Origin: a bacterium BMS3Bbin08
GTDB lineage: Bacteria; Nitrospirota; Thermodesulfovibrionia; UBA6902; BMS3Bbin08
Direction: 5' to 3'
DNA: 37,253 nt
NCBI GenBank assembly: GCA_002897775.1
Contig: BDTR01000067.1
Location: 1 to 37,253 of the forward strand
Part shown: positions 27,404 through 35,455 of the stretch, in pieces
Layout: every line of letters begins with the position of its first letter
Position numbering within the stretch: the first letter of the stretch is position 1
Notes under the pieces: model-generated
The model's database searches: none
What the model saw: the letters and a program-made list of their open reading frames with translations, nothing else
What the model was told of the DNA's origin: nothing
Made by a program: the position numbers and the translations under genes

Positions 27404-27713
27404 TATTGAATTATGGAGGTCGGACTCCCATAATTTTGGCAGTTTGTTGCTGCTTGCCCGCCGGTTTGTGTGGAGGGCTTACCCGAAGGGTGACCACTAA
27501 ATTATTAATTTATTCAAAGTGCAGGTTTTGTGATATAACGGTAGAGGTTTACCCGCCAATCTGTGTGGCGGGGCTTGTCCGCCTTGGGCGGATTTGTTGA
27601 TTTGGGGCGAAGAGGTTAAATGTCAAAAATAAAGATTTATCTGAAGGGTAGAAAAAATAGAACCGTCCCCGTTTTTATTTATATGTCAACAAAATAGACC
27701 TGACCCCCGGTCT
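27404..27713. repeat. Multi-hairpin repeat, copy with long tail T1
   Basis: Immediately after the YoeB gene: hairpin ATTATGGAGG/CTCCCATAAT (27412-27434), CTTGCCCGCC, core from 27521, TTTACCCGCC and GTCCGCCTTGGGCGGATTT, then tail T1 (27597-27713): TTGATTTGGGGCGAAGAGG, AAATGTCAAAAATAAAG, GAACCGTCCCCG, ATATGTCAACAAAATAG, ending CTGACCCCCGGTCT. The same 117-bp tail is nearly identical at 29421, 30994 and 31165. 27714-27755 is empty. Confidence 0.75.
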
Positions 27714-27755
27714 GATTCCCGTTTTCACGGGAATGACGACTTTTGAGCATCAATT

Positions 27756-28961
27756 TCAAGAAAACAGATCCTCTATTTTTTTAAAACCCATTTCTAAAAA
27801 CTCATCGACTCCTATTCCGCCTCCGCCTACGAGCAGTAGTTTCTTTACACGATAGTTTTTTGAAAACGCCTCCATTCCGGGCAAAGATGTTATTGCCCGT
27901 CCGCTCTTTACTTCTATCGCTACAAGTTCTTTACCTTTTTTAAGGACAAAATCCACCTCCCTGTTTCTATCCCTCCAGTACAGGACAGCAACATCTGTTC
28001 CCTGCGTAAGATTGACAAGATGCGCGCCGACCGCAGACTCCACCAGCCGTCCCCACAGCTCACCGTCGAGCTTTGCCTTTTTAAAACCCGTATCGGTTTG
28101 TGCTGTAATCAGGGCAGTATTCAGCACCTGTAGTTTCGGACTCGATGCCTTCTCCGCTATTTTCGTCGGTGAATACTTCTGCAGCCCTGTGATCATCCCT
28201 GCCCCGGCAAGAAGCTTCAGGTAATGCGAGAGCGTTGTTACATTCCCCGCGTCATGCAGCTGCCCGAGCATTTTATTAAATGAGACAATCTGTCCTGAAT
28301 ATAAACATCCGATCTCAAAGAGGTTTTTCAGGAGCGCGGGCTTGTCCACCCTGGTCATCATAAAGATGTCTTTTGAAATGGTGGTCTCTATTAAAGAGTC
28401 CCTGACATAGTGCCTCCACCTATTTTCATTCTTAATAAGCACAGCAGCGCCGGGATAGCCCCCGAAATAGATAAACTGTTCAGAAGAAAAGCCGAAGGCC
28501 TCCCGTATTTCAGAATACGACCAGTGCGGTATCCTGAACAGTTCAAACCTTCCGGCAAGAGACTCGGTCAGTCCTTTTTGTACCAATAACGGCGCTGAAC
28601 CGAGAAGTACGACCTTGATATTGAGACGGTTTGCAGTGTCTTGGTCCCAGAGGAGCTTCACGGTATCGCTCCAGCCGGGGATTTTCTGTATTTCATCTAT
28701 TACGAGGATAAAGCCTTTTTTATGAGGGCCGGACTTGTGTTTAATCCTTGCCGTTTCCCACTGCTGCTGAAGCCACACAGGCGAGGCCGCAGAGACCACC
28801 GCGTCCGCTGAGACGTAATGGCCGGGGATGCCGATGTCATCCATCACCTGCCGTATCAGCGTGGTCTTCCCCACCTGCCTCGGGCCGGATAGCGCCTGAA
28901 TAAACCGCCTCGGTTCTTTGAGTCGGTTAAATATTTTCTTGTATGCGTATCTCTTGAACAT
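27756..28961 (-). CDS. AAA-family ATPase with DUF4143 domain
   Basis: A 401-residue protein of the archaeal-type ATPase/DUF4143 group. Walker A is GPRQVGKTT (26-34), Walker B FILVIDEIQKI, sensor VVLLGSAPLL, arginine-rich ESLAGRFE, then a winged-helix middle part and a C-terminal PD-(D/E)XK-like module (NREVDFVLKKGKELVAIEVKSGRA). The family's role is unsettled; many members lie in mobile or defence-like loci. It is the only intact minus-strand gene of this region. Confidence 0.85.
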   Translation of the reverse strand: MFKRYAYKKIFNRLKEPRRFIQALSGPRQVGKTTLIRQVMDDIGIPGHYVSADAVVSAASPVWLQQQWETARIKHKSGPHKKGFILVIDEIQKIPGWSDTVKLLWDQDTANRLNIKVVLLGSAPLLVQKGLTESLAGRFELFRIPHWSYSEIREAFGFSSEQFIYFGGYPGAAVLIKNENRWRHYVRDSLIETTISKDIFMMTRVDKPALLKNLFEIGCLYSGQIVSFNKMLGQLHDAGNVTTLSHYLKLLAGAGMITGLQKYSPTKIAEKASSPKLQVLNTALITAQTDTGFKKAKLDGELWGRLVESAVGAHLVNLTQGTDVAVLYWRDRNREVDFVLKKGKELVAIEVKSGRAITSLPGMEAFSKNYRVKKLLLVGGGGIGVDEFLEMGFKKIEDLFS

Positions 28962-28962
28962 A

Positions 28963-29009
28963 CCATTTACTCAATGACTTGAGTAATTTTACTCAGTATG
29001 GTGGGAAAA
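28963..29009. promoter_or_regulatory. Inverted-repeat operator upstream of the ATPase
   Basis: A perfect dyad TTACTCAA-TGAC-TTGAGTAA (28967-28986) lies 5 bp before the start codon of the minus-strand ATPase gene, followed by a third half-site TTTTACTCAG (28987-28996). An outer ACCAT/ATGGT pair encloses the block. Position over the leader suggests a repressor site, perhaps for autoregulation. Confidence 0.5.
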
Positions 29010-29039
29010 TGTCAAGCGGAAAACAGAGGGCCTTAACTG

Positions 29040-29189
29040 CCTGTACCCGTGTCTAGTTTTGCATTCTTCGTACCCATTCTTAGATTTGCTATCGCAAATC
29101 TTTGGGTAGCGAAACAGTAGAGTCGACTCGACTCGGTAAGCCTGTCCCGTACCGTATGGTACACGGGGACTTGACCCCCCATATATACT
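29040..29189. repeat. Hairpin-rich non-coding stretch
   Basis: No gene is seen. It contains AGATTTGC/GCAAATCT (29092-29111), GAGTCGACTC-type dyads (29121-29135), and GTCCCGTACC/GGTACACGGGGAC (29145-29171), ending in GACTTGACCCCCC, the same closing motif as the repeat tails. Confidence 0.4.
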
Positions 29190-29378
29190 TCATCTTTTTT
29201 TGGCCTGCCTTGTCTCAATAAGCCCTATATCTTTCCATGAAAATACATGCCCTTCCTGTTTCTCATATGACTTCGCCCCTGCATAGACAAGCATCCCTTT
29301 TGACGCTGCATCACCGGCAATATTTTGCCATTTAACCAGTCCCTTAAAAAAGTCCTGTGACACAGTTTGCCCCGCCTT
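29190..29378 (-). pseudogene. C-terminal fragment of a second DUF4143 ATPase
   Basis: The minus strand reads GQTVSQDFFKGLVKWQNIAGD, SKGMLVYAGAKSYEKQEGHVFSWKDIGLI and stops at 29190. This is the end of an AAA/DUF4143 protein of a different subgroup from the intact neighbour (usually KSGQTIS.DFFKGL.YW...LVYGG...R...V.SW). Its 5' side stops where the repeat head (TTTATTTAAAGTGCAGG) begins, so about 85% of the gene was lost at a repeat boundary. Confidence 0.7.
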
Positions 29379-29590
29379 TATTTAAAGTGCAGGTTTTGTG
29401 ATATAACGGTAGGGGATTTATTGATTTGGGGCGAAGAGGCTAAATGTCAAAAATAAAGATTTATCTGAAGGGTAGAAAAAATAGAACCGTCCCCGTTTTT
29501 ATTTATATGTCAACAAAATAGACCTGACCCCCGGTCTGTTCGCTGTTTTCCATAATCCCTCATCATTAGAGAAGTTAATCCAACAAGCTA
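29379..29590. repeat. Multi-hairpin repeat copy, rearranged order
   Basis: The core (29389-29415) is followed by tail T1 (29421-29537) and then, out of order, by a head module: CCATAATCCCTCATCATTAG, AGAAGTTAATCCAAC (29551-29585). The head is cut at the point where the operator array of the next gene pair begins, so that pair seems to have been inserted into, or joined at, a head module. Confidence 0.7.
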
Positions 29591-29690
29591 GTTACCATAC
29601 ATATTTTATTTAATACGTAACTGTATGGTAACTTTTCAATTGACATGAGTTACCATACAAGATATACTATTTCAACAGTTGTATGGTAAC
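29591..29690 (+). promoter_or_regulatory. Promoter with two identical 42-bp operators
   Basis: GTTACCATAC and its complement GTATGGTAAC form two dyads: 29591-29600 with 29623-29632, and 29649-29658 with 29681-29690. Both have a 22-bp spacer, and 16 bp separates the dyads. A consensus promoter lies across the second: TTGACA (29640-29645), 17-bp gap, TATACT (29663-29668). One half-site sits between -35 and -10, the other ends one base before the ribosome site AGGAGG. Binding would block transcription, so strong autorepression is expected. Confidence 0.8.
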
Positions 29691-29701
29691 AGGAGGATGC
29701 T

Positions 29702-30022
29702 TTGGTTATTAAAGGCGTTTTAAAAGAAGAATTGCGGAATTCTCTTCGGATGAAGAAACGGTATGAGGATGAATTGGCTAAATTGCCAAAGGGAAGCCTC
29801 ATAAAGAAAAAGATCAAAGGGCACGAGTATTATTATCTTCTGTTAAGAGAAGAGGGGAAGGTGCGGTTTGTCTATAAAGGGAAGGAAGTGCCCTTAAATA
29901 TTATTAAAAAATATCGTGAGGCAAAAAAAATTCGTGCAAAGTACCGGAACTTGTTGTCGCACGTGAAAAAAGAAATAAAGTTTTTAGAGAGGGCATTAAA
30001 AAGTGGAAAGAAAACAGGTTGA
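29702..30022 (+). CDS. Putative antitoxin/repressor of nucleotidyltransferase pair
   Basis: A 106-residue basic protein with a TTG start 5 nt after AGGAGG. It has an N-terminal helical part (LKEELRNSLRMKKRYEDELAKL), a central motif LPKGSLIKKKIKGHEYYYLLLREEGKVRFVYKGKE, and a C-terminal coiled coil (IIKKYREAKKIRAKYRNLLSHVKKEIKFLERALKSGK). The central motif resembles the short DUF6788-type proteins, from memory. It overlaps the toxin-like gene by 20 nt. No classical winged helix (AbiEi type) is present, so if it is the antitoxin it belongs to another family. Confidence 0.65.
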   Translation: MVIKGVLKEELRNSLRMKKRYEDELAKLPKGSLIKKKIKGHEYYYLLLREEGKVRFVYKGKEVPLNIIKKYREAKKIRAKYRNLLSHVKKEIKFLERALKSGKKTG

Positions 30023-30683
30023 CCTGTTGTTTAAAGTTTTGGACTTGTTGGAGAAAAAGGGTGTATTAAGGCATCTTGTTATAGCAGGGAGTTGGTGCCT
30101 GTATTTCTATAAATTTTACTACAATAAGAGGCGAGCCATTGTTTCCTTGAGAACCAGAGACGTTGATTTCTTACTCCCTGACCCTAAATCGATAACGAGA
30201 GAAGTCAATCTGCCGGATCTATTAAAAGATTTAGGCTTTATTACAGACCATCGCGGAGAGCAGGGCTATATCAGGCTGGTTCATCCGACTATTTTTATTG
30301 AATTCCTGGTCCCTGAAAAAGGGAAGGGAAGTCATAAGGCTTTTCCATTGCCGAAATTGGGTTTAAACGCTCAGACGCTAAGATTCATGGATATTCTTTA
30401 TATGAAGACGATTATTGTTAAGGTAAGAGATGTAAAAATCAGACTGCCTCATCCGGCATGTTTTTTGTTACATAAAATCATTGTATTTGAAAGAAGGAGA
30501 GAGAAAGATAAAAAGTTAAAAGATAAAGAGCAAATCGGGCGGATGCTGGATTTTTTGAAAAATGAAAAGAAGCTCCACTCTTTAAAAATAATATTTACCG
30601 CTTTACATCCCAAATGGCAGAGAAGGGTTATCACCAGCCTGAAAGATCTTGGGAAAGAAGAAATAATTGATATTTTACTGTAA
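30003..30683 (+). CDS. AbiEii-like nucleotidyltransferase
   Basis: A 226-residue protein with GTG start. The nucleotidyltransferase motif is visible: GS (29-30) in VIAGSWCLYFY, and the metal-binding pair D53/D55 in LRTRDVDFLLP; IFIEFLVP may give the third carboxylate. Basic segments follow (IIVFERRREKDKKLKDKEQ). Enzymes of this type in AbiE-like and MenT-like systems attach nucleotides to target RNA or protein and are toxic unless restrained. Gene order, overlap and operator array fit a toxin-antitoxin unit. The substrate is unknown. Confidence 0.75.
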   Translation: MERKQVDLLFKVLDLLEKKGVLRHLVIAGSWCLYFYKFYYNKRRAIVSLRTRDVDFLLPDPKSITREVNLPDLLKDLGFITDHRGEQGYIRLVHPTIFIEFLVPEKGKGSHKAFPLPKLGLNAQTLRFMDILYMKTIIVKVRDVKIRLPHPACFLLHKIIVFERRREKDKKLKDKEQIGRMLDFLKNEKKLHSLKIIFTALHPKWQRRVITSLKDLGKEEIIDILL

Positions 30684-30695
30684 AGATTAATAAAG

Positions 30696-31110
30696 TCATC
30701 CCGCCTCGTAGGTGGAACAGGTTGGGGCTGAAGTTCATCTATCGAGGTTGAACCTCGATAGATGGGGGCAGGTGGGAATATGGAGGTCCGACCTCCATAT
30801 TTTAGGATTTTGTGCTGTGGATTGTCGGAGCTTGCCCGCCAGTCAGTGCAGTCAGTGTGGCGAGGCTTGCGGAGATCCCGAGGCTTCGGGATGATTTTCC
30901 ATAATTCGTCTTCATTAAAGAAGTTAATCCAACCTATTAGGATTATTAATTTATCTTGTATGCAGGTCTTGTGATATAACGGTAGGGGCTTTATTGATTT
31001 GGGGCGAAGAGGTTAAATGTCAAAAATAAAGATTTATCTGAAGGGTAGAAAAAATAGAACCGTCCCCGTTTTTATTTATATGTCAACAAAATAGACCTGA
31101 CCCCCGGTCG
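30696..31110. repeat. Multi-hairpin repeat, most complete copy
   Basis: No gene lies in 30684-31358. All modules appear in order: CCGCCTCGTAGGTGG (30701-); 14-bp stem CATCTATCGAGGTT/AACCTCGATAGATG (30736-30764); 12-bp stem AATATGGAGGTC/GACCTCCATATT (30777-30801); CTTGCCCGCC; ATCCCGAGGCTTCGGGAT (30874-30891); head TTCATTAAAGAAGTTAATCC with partner GGATTATTAA; core (30962-30988); tail T1 (30994-31109) ending CTGACCCCCGGTC. It serves as the reference copy. Confidence 0.8.
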
Positions 31111-31130
31111 TTAATTGACCTTTTATTAAA

Positions 31131-31277
31131 ATGCAGGTCTTGTGATATAACGGTAGGGGCTTTATTGATTTGGGGCGAAGAGGTTAAATGTCAAAAATAA
31201 AGATTTATCTGAAGGGTAGAAAAAATAGAACCATCCCGGTTTTTATTTATATGTCAACAAAATAGACCTGACCCCAT
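31131..31277. repeat. Tandem second core-tail copy
   Basis: Core (31133-31159) and tail T1 (31165-31274) repeat the preceding copy at an offset of 171 bp, with only a few changes (ACCGTCCCCG to ACCATCCCGG; end CTGACCCCATTGG). After it come GGGATGCTTAATC and GGGAGGCTGATCCCGGTC, then the leader of the next gene. Confidence 0.8.
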
Positions 31278-31358
31278 TGGTTTTGGGGTCCTTTATTTAT
31301 GGGATGCTTAATCTTTACGGGAGGCTGATCCCGGTCGGTTATTTATTACGTAGAGCAA

Positions 31359-32003
31359 ATGAAATCAAAAATAATAATTACAGTCAATATTTTAGTATTT
31401 TTAATAATCTATACGAGTTATGCAAATGATCAGCCTATACAAGAACGAACCAATGCGTTGAGAACGTTTGACGCTATTGTTGAAAAGTTCTCAACTTTTT
31501 TTAAGACTAAACCTAAATATGTCAGCAAAGAAGAACTAATAATTCCAGAAAATCCAACAGGTGAGACTTATCAAGTGGTTGAATATCATCTAGTAAGCGT
31601 AGCGTACGATATTCAAAAGTCAAATTCTTTAGTATCGCCATTTATAGGCTATATTGATGTAAATAGAAGGCTCAAAAATAACGCCTCCTGTGGAGATGTT
31701 AAAGTAGACTATGGTATTCCCGGAATGGAAATTGTTACTTATGGTTGGAGTAAGATAGAGGGTGCATTAAAAAATAGCGACAATAAACTGTGTTATGGCA
31801 GACTTAGTGGTGGAACTGTGGAGAGATTTATTTTTGCCTACCAAGATAAAGAATGGATATTTAAAGATGTAGTTTTTAAAGATACTCTTAAAGAAAATCG
31901 CAGCCTTTTAGCAATCTTCGGATTACAATCATCCGACTTTATAGTAATAACTGACCCCAATGGTGAGTTATTTAATGCGAAGTGGCAATATTTAATTAAA
32001 TAA
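31359..32003 (+). CDS. Secreted protein of unknown function
   Basis: A 214-residue protein with a short Sec signal peptide (MKSKIIITVNILVFLIIYTSYA/NDQ). The mature part has no recognised domain; a two-cysteine pattern (ASCGDVKVDYG and NKLCYGRLSGG) and mixed alpha/beta segments suggest a small periplasmic domain. Its AT-rich codon use differs from the core genes. The membrane gene 47 nt downstream runs in the same direction, so the two may form a unit. Confidence 0.6.
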   Translation: MKSKIIITVNILVFLIIYTSYANDQPIQERTNALRTFDAIVEKFSTFFKTKPKYVSKEELIIPENPTGETYQVVEYHLVSVAYDIQKSNSLVSPFIGYIDVNRRLKNNASCGDVKVDYGIPGMEIVTYGWSKIEGALKNSDNKLCYGRLSGGTVERFIFAYQDKEWIFKDVVFKDTLKENRSLLAIFGLQSSDFIVITDPNGELFNAKWQYLIK

Positions 32004-32050
32004 CCTTTTTTTATATCGTTGAACTCGATAGATACCAAGAAAGGATTTTA

Positions 32051-32758
32051 GTGAACGAAGTTCGCAGATTTTTACGATATACATTGCCCGGGATAGCGTG
32101 TGTTATTCAACTACTCATTGCTCTTAGTATTAGTGACTTGGATGTAGTAAGCAAGTTGTGGAATGATGAAGGAGCTGCTAAAGGTATTGCACTTGTTTTT
32201 GGCGCATTCATAGCTTCAGGTGGCCTCGGGTACGTTTTTAGCATTATATATTTTGCACTTTACTGGGATGACAGTATCGCTGATAAAGTAGCTATTGACC
32301 ATCGTACTCTACTTGAGAGTCTGCAAAATTATGTTGAATTGAAATGTTCTACGGGGGAAATAATTAAAGCAGAATCTCTTTCAAAACGACAGGCATGGTC
32401 AATTATTACTCAATATTGGCATTCCAAAACTGCAAAAAATAAATCTATTAAAGGATTGAATTCAATAACTGACAGGCTGGTAGACGTAACTCACGGCATT
32501 GGAACAACGATTGTTGGTACTTTTATTGCTTTCGCTACTTGGTTGTTATTACTTTTTTTTATTTCTTCAAACTCTCTTAATTTAAAAACATTTTATATTT
32601 GTCTGACATGGTTTGTTTTATTGAGCATGATGTATTTTAATTATAAGCGTTCTCTAGAGGCTCTCCAATCGATAGCTAATTCCACTCTGACACAAGTGAT
32701 TATGGAAGATTACGAACGAATAAAACCTGAAAAAGTAACGATTTGGTTCTCTGAGTGA
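32051..32758 (+). CDS. Membrane protein of unknown function
   Basis: A 235-residue protein starting GTG after AAGAAAGGA. Four hydrophobic segments are visible: IACVIQLLIALSI, GIALVFGAFIASGGLGYVFSIIYFAL, IVGTFIAFATWLLLLFFI and TFYICLTWFVLLSMMYF, with a soluble loop of about 80 residues between the second and third pairs. I do not recognise the family. AT-rich like its upstream neighbour; the pair looks like an acquired cassette. Confidence 0.6.
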   Translation: MNEVRRFLRYTLPGIACVIQLLIALSISDLDVVSKLWNDEGAAKGIALVFGAFIASGGLGYVFSIIYFALYWDDSIADKVAIDHRTLLESLQNYVELKCSTGEIIKAESLSKRQAWSIITQYWHSKTAKNKSIKGLNSITDRLVDVTHGIGTTIVGTFIAFATWLLLLFFISSNSLNLKTFYICLTWFVLLSMMYFNYKRSLEALQSIANSTLTQVIMEDYERIKPEKVTIWFSE

Positions 32759-32814
32759 ACCATTTCAACACGAATACGGACTTGCTGGATCGGGTGAGGT
32801 GTTTTTAGGAAATA

Positions 32815-32848
32815 AGTAAAATGTAAAATGTCAAGGGCTGACCCCGAA
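32815..32848. repeat. Isolated repeat tail
   Basis: AAATGTAAAATGTCAAGG then GCTGACCCCGA: only the end of the repeat, without core or hairpins. Its ATG opens the reading frame of the next, truncated gene. A similar isolated tail lies at 33200-33233. Confidence 0.6.
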
Positions 32849-33151
32849 GATCTTTATATGTGGGTCAAACAGCAAGCAAAGTTAAATATTTCCACTATAA
32901 AAACTCGCTTGACTGACGATAAGAAAAAAATAAAAGAGAATATAGTGAGGATATTAGCCGGAAAAGGGAAACCTGAAAATGTGCTTCAAGACGCAGAGCA
33001 TGTCTTCGAAGCTTCAAAATATGGGACTTATTTTGTCACTACTGATATGAGAATTCTTAAGAGACAGACCGACTTGCTTCAAGATTGTAACGTGTTCATT
33101 GTTAAGCCCAGTGAGATGCTTAATATATATAGAGATTATAAAAATACATAA
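32828..33151 (+). pseudogene. 5'-truncated PIN-domain protein
   Basis: The frame starts inside a repeat tail (MSRADPE) and continues as DLYMWVKQQAKLNISTIKTRL, then DAEHVFEASKYGTYFVTTDMRILKRQTDLL...VFIVKPSEML. The latter is the C-terminal half of a PIN ribonuclease domain, with the later acidic residues (DAEH, TTDMRI). The N-terminal strand with the first catalytic Asp is missing, so activity is unlikely unless residues upstream were replaced. Truncation coincides with the repeat end. Confidence 0.65.
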
Positions 33152-33276
33152 CAATCTCATGCAATAGAGAGAGTGCCGGCAATGACCTTTTGAGTTTTGA
33201 GAAAAATGTAAAATGCCAAGGGCTGACCCCGAGGGTCTGATGTCCTTGTTAGCAACCTAAAAAAACGGAGATAAAT

Positions 33277-34098
33277 ATGGATGTAAAATGGGAAGAATTT
33301 AAAGCGGTAGCAAGTACTCAATTAGAAAAGCACCGTGCTTTTATATATCGTGGCCAAGTCAATTCTGAGTGGTCTTTGTCTACCACTGTTCATAGAACTG
33401 GACAGCTACCGAACCACAATGATTTTCTCACTTATTTTGAAAGTATTTTGCCGGTCGTTCAGGAACCCATCGAGACATGGGATGGTTCACGAAGAGATTT
33501 GAATGATCCGTTGCAATTAGCAAATTTTTTAGCGTTTCTTCAACATCACGGATTTCCCACTTCGTTATTAGACTGGACTTTTTCACCATACATTGCTGCA
33601 TATTTCGCTTTTGAAGGTATAAATCATTTTGCACCTCAGTATGAAAAGATAGCTATATATTCCTTTAATCAAGAAGAATGGTTAAAAACATATAAGCAAA
33701 CCTATGATTGGAGGGATGAAGAACCGCACGTAACTCTTTTAAATCCTACTTCTCGTGGGAATCCCAAGCAAATGTTACAGCAGGGAACGTTTCTCTTTAC
33801 CAATCAAGCTAATGTAGAGGCCCACATCCTTCACAATGAAAAAGAACAGGGCCAGTTTCTACAAAAATATGAATTAGCTGTAACAGAAAGAGCCAAGGTA
33901 TTTAAGGAACTAATGGCCATGAATATTACAGCTATGCAATTAGCACCAAGCATGGAGTCTGTTTGTAAAAAGTCTTACGAAGAAATCTGCGCCAAACTCC
34001 AGATGGGACTTAGCCCAAAAGAATTCAAGGCACTTTTAGAAAGTATGAGGGCTAAAAAGGACATTCAGCCGACGCCAGAAAGCGACGCAGCAGATTAA
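33277..34098 (+). CDS. FRG-domain protein
   Basis: A 273-residue protein with an N-terminal FRG domain: FIYRGQVNSEWSLSTTVHRT (22-41) and LAFLQHHGFPTSLLDWTFSPYIAAYFAFEG (about 83-112). The FRG family is named for its F-x-R-G motif; its biochemical role is not settled and members often lie in mobile or defence-linked regions. The C-terminal helical part is unassigned. The start is supported by ACGGAGATAAAT. It is preceded by GTTAGCAACC and followed by TTAACAACGTTATGC, which recall integron cassette ends. Confidence 0.8.
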   Translation: MDVKWEEFKAVASTQLEKHRAFIYRGQVNSEWSLSTTVHRTGQLPNHNDFLTYFESILPVVQEPIETWDGSRRDLNDPLQLANFLAFLQHHGFPTSLLDWTFSPYIAAYFAFEGINHFAPQYEKIAIYSFNQEEWLKTYKQTYDWRDEEPHVTLLNPTSRGNPKQMLQQGTFLFTNQANVEAHILHNEKEQGQFLQKYELAVTERAKVFKELMAMNITAMQLAPSMESVCKKSYEEICAKLQMGLSPKEFKALLESMRAKKDIQPTPESDAAD

Positions 34099-34187
34099 CA
34101 ACGTTATGCTTTATTTCTCTTGATAATCCTTAATACTTCAACCCCTCTGGATTATTGACTTGTAGGTGTTAACAATAACCTAAGGAA

Positions 34188-34510
34188 AATGTTCCACCTC
34201 GTAGGTGGGACAGGTAGGGGCAGGTGGGAATATGGAGGTCCGACTTCCATATTTGGGTGCTTTTGTGCTGTGGATTGTCGGAGCTTGCCCGCAAATTCCT
34301 CTTCATTAAAGAAGTTAATCCAACCCATTAGGATTATTAATTTATCTTGTATGCAGGTTTTGTGATATAACGGTAGAGGCTTGTCCGCCTTGGGCGGATT
34401 TATTGATTTGGAGCGAAAATACCAAATGTTAAAATACAAGACCTGACCCCCAATCGGTTTTGTCCCCGTTTTTATTTATATGTCAACAAAATAGACCTGA
34501 CCCCCGGTCT
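34188..34510. repeat. Multi-hairpin repeat, hybrid tail
   Basis: TTCCACCTCGTAGGTGGGA (34190-34209), stem AATATGGAGGT/ACTTCCATATT (34229-34253), head with TTAATCC...GGATTATTAA, core (34353-34379), GTCCGCCTTGGGCGGATTT, then a tail that combines two types: TACAAGACCTGACCCCC followed by TCCCCGTTTTTATTTATATG and CTGACCCCCGGTCT. Recombination between tails is the simplest reading. Confidence 0.75.
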
Positions 34511-35137
34511 ATTTTATTAGACAGTTTAGGTTCAGGTTATGAAATGATATTTTCCTTACTTTATTCTTTCTACCTTTCTCAACAAAGCAATAAGCAATCG
34601 ATAGTTTTCGTTGATGAGCCAGAATTACATTTACATCCAAAACTTCAAGAAAGCTTTGTAAAAATACTTTTAGAATTTTCAAAAAGCACACAAGTAATTT
34701 TAACCACACAATCTCCACTTTTTGTAAAGCAGGTTTTATATAATGAAAAGGTACAAGTGAATATTCTAAAAAAAGAAAATAGTGAAGTAAAAATTGCAAA
34801 AATTAAAGATAGAATTTTGCCTTATTTGTCGGCAAATGAAATAAATTTTATTGCTTTTGGTTTGCCAACCGAGGAATATCACAACGAGCTTTATGAAGAA
34901 CTAAAAATTAGAGACGACAATAGTCGCACTACTCCATTAAATTTGAAAGATTTTGATGATCATTTTTTTCAACAAACTAAACAAGAATCAGCAAACTATC
35001 CATATAATAGAGTAGCTAATCAGGTTAGCATTCATACGCATTTAAGAACTCAAATTCATCATCGTGGAACTGCCGGACAAGCAGATGTTGCACAAATAAA
35101 ACAGTCTATTGAAAAAATGAGAATTTTTCTAAAATAA
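34511..35137 (+). pseudogene. 3' half of an OLD/AAA15-type ATPase
   Basis: The sequence after the repeat end reads LLDSLGSGYEMIFSLLYSF (signature-like), QSIVFVDEPELHLHPKLQESF (Walker B/D-loop), VILTTQSPLFV (H-loop region), then a C-terminal part ending IEKMRIFLK. This is the second half of a SMC-like AAA ATPase of the AAA15/OLD group. Walker A and the N-terminus are absent; the frame upstream (to 34460) is only repeat sequence. The junction is exactly at the repeat end. AT-rich composition. Confidence 0.75.
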
Positions 35138-35169
35138 CTAAACCCACCCACTACCCTTTTTATTCGTAG

Positions 35170-35455
35170 CCAGGTGGAATTATGGAAGTTGAACTCCCAT
35201 ATTTGGTGCTTGCCCGTCGGAACTATGTGGAGATCCCGACATTTCGGGGCCAGTCAGTGTGGCGAGGCTTGCAGAGATCCCGATACGTCGGGATTATTTT
35301 CCATAATCCCTCTTCATTAAAGAAGTTAATCCAACCCATAAGGATTATTAATTTATTTAAAGTGCAGGTTTTGTGATATAACGGTAGGGGCGTGGTTTTT
35401 TTGTTTGAGAAGAAAGGGAAATGTCCAATGTCAAGCCGCGACCCCATTTGGTGGG
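35170..35455. repeat. Multi-hairpin repeat with tail T2
   Basis: Stem TTATGGAAGTTGAACTCCCATA (35179-), two ATCCCGA hairpins (35231-35250 and 35277-35296), head TTCATTAAAGAAGTTAATCC / AAGGATTATTAA, core (35364-35390), then tail T2: GTGGTTTTTTTGTTTGAGAAG, AATGTCCAATGTCAAGCC, GCGACCCCATTTGGTGGG. The same tail recurs at 35888-35955. Confidence 0.75.

Noticed and set aside
27385-27600. 71-residue frame after the YoeB gene
   Set aside because: It reads only repeat sequence; the peptide FCDITVE is a translation of the repeat core and reappears at 36341.
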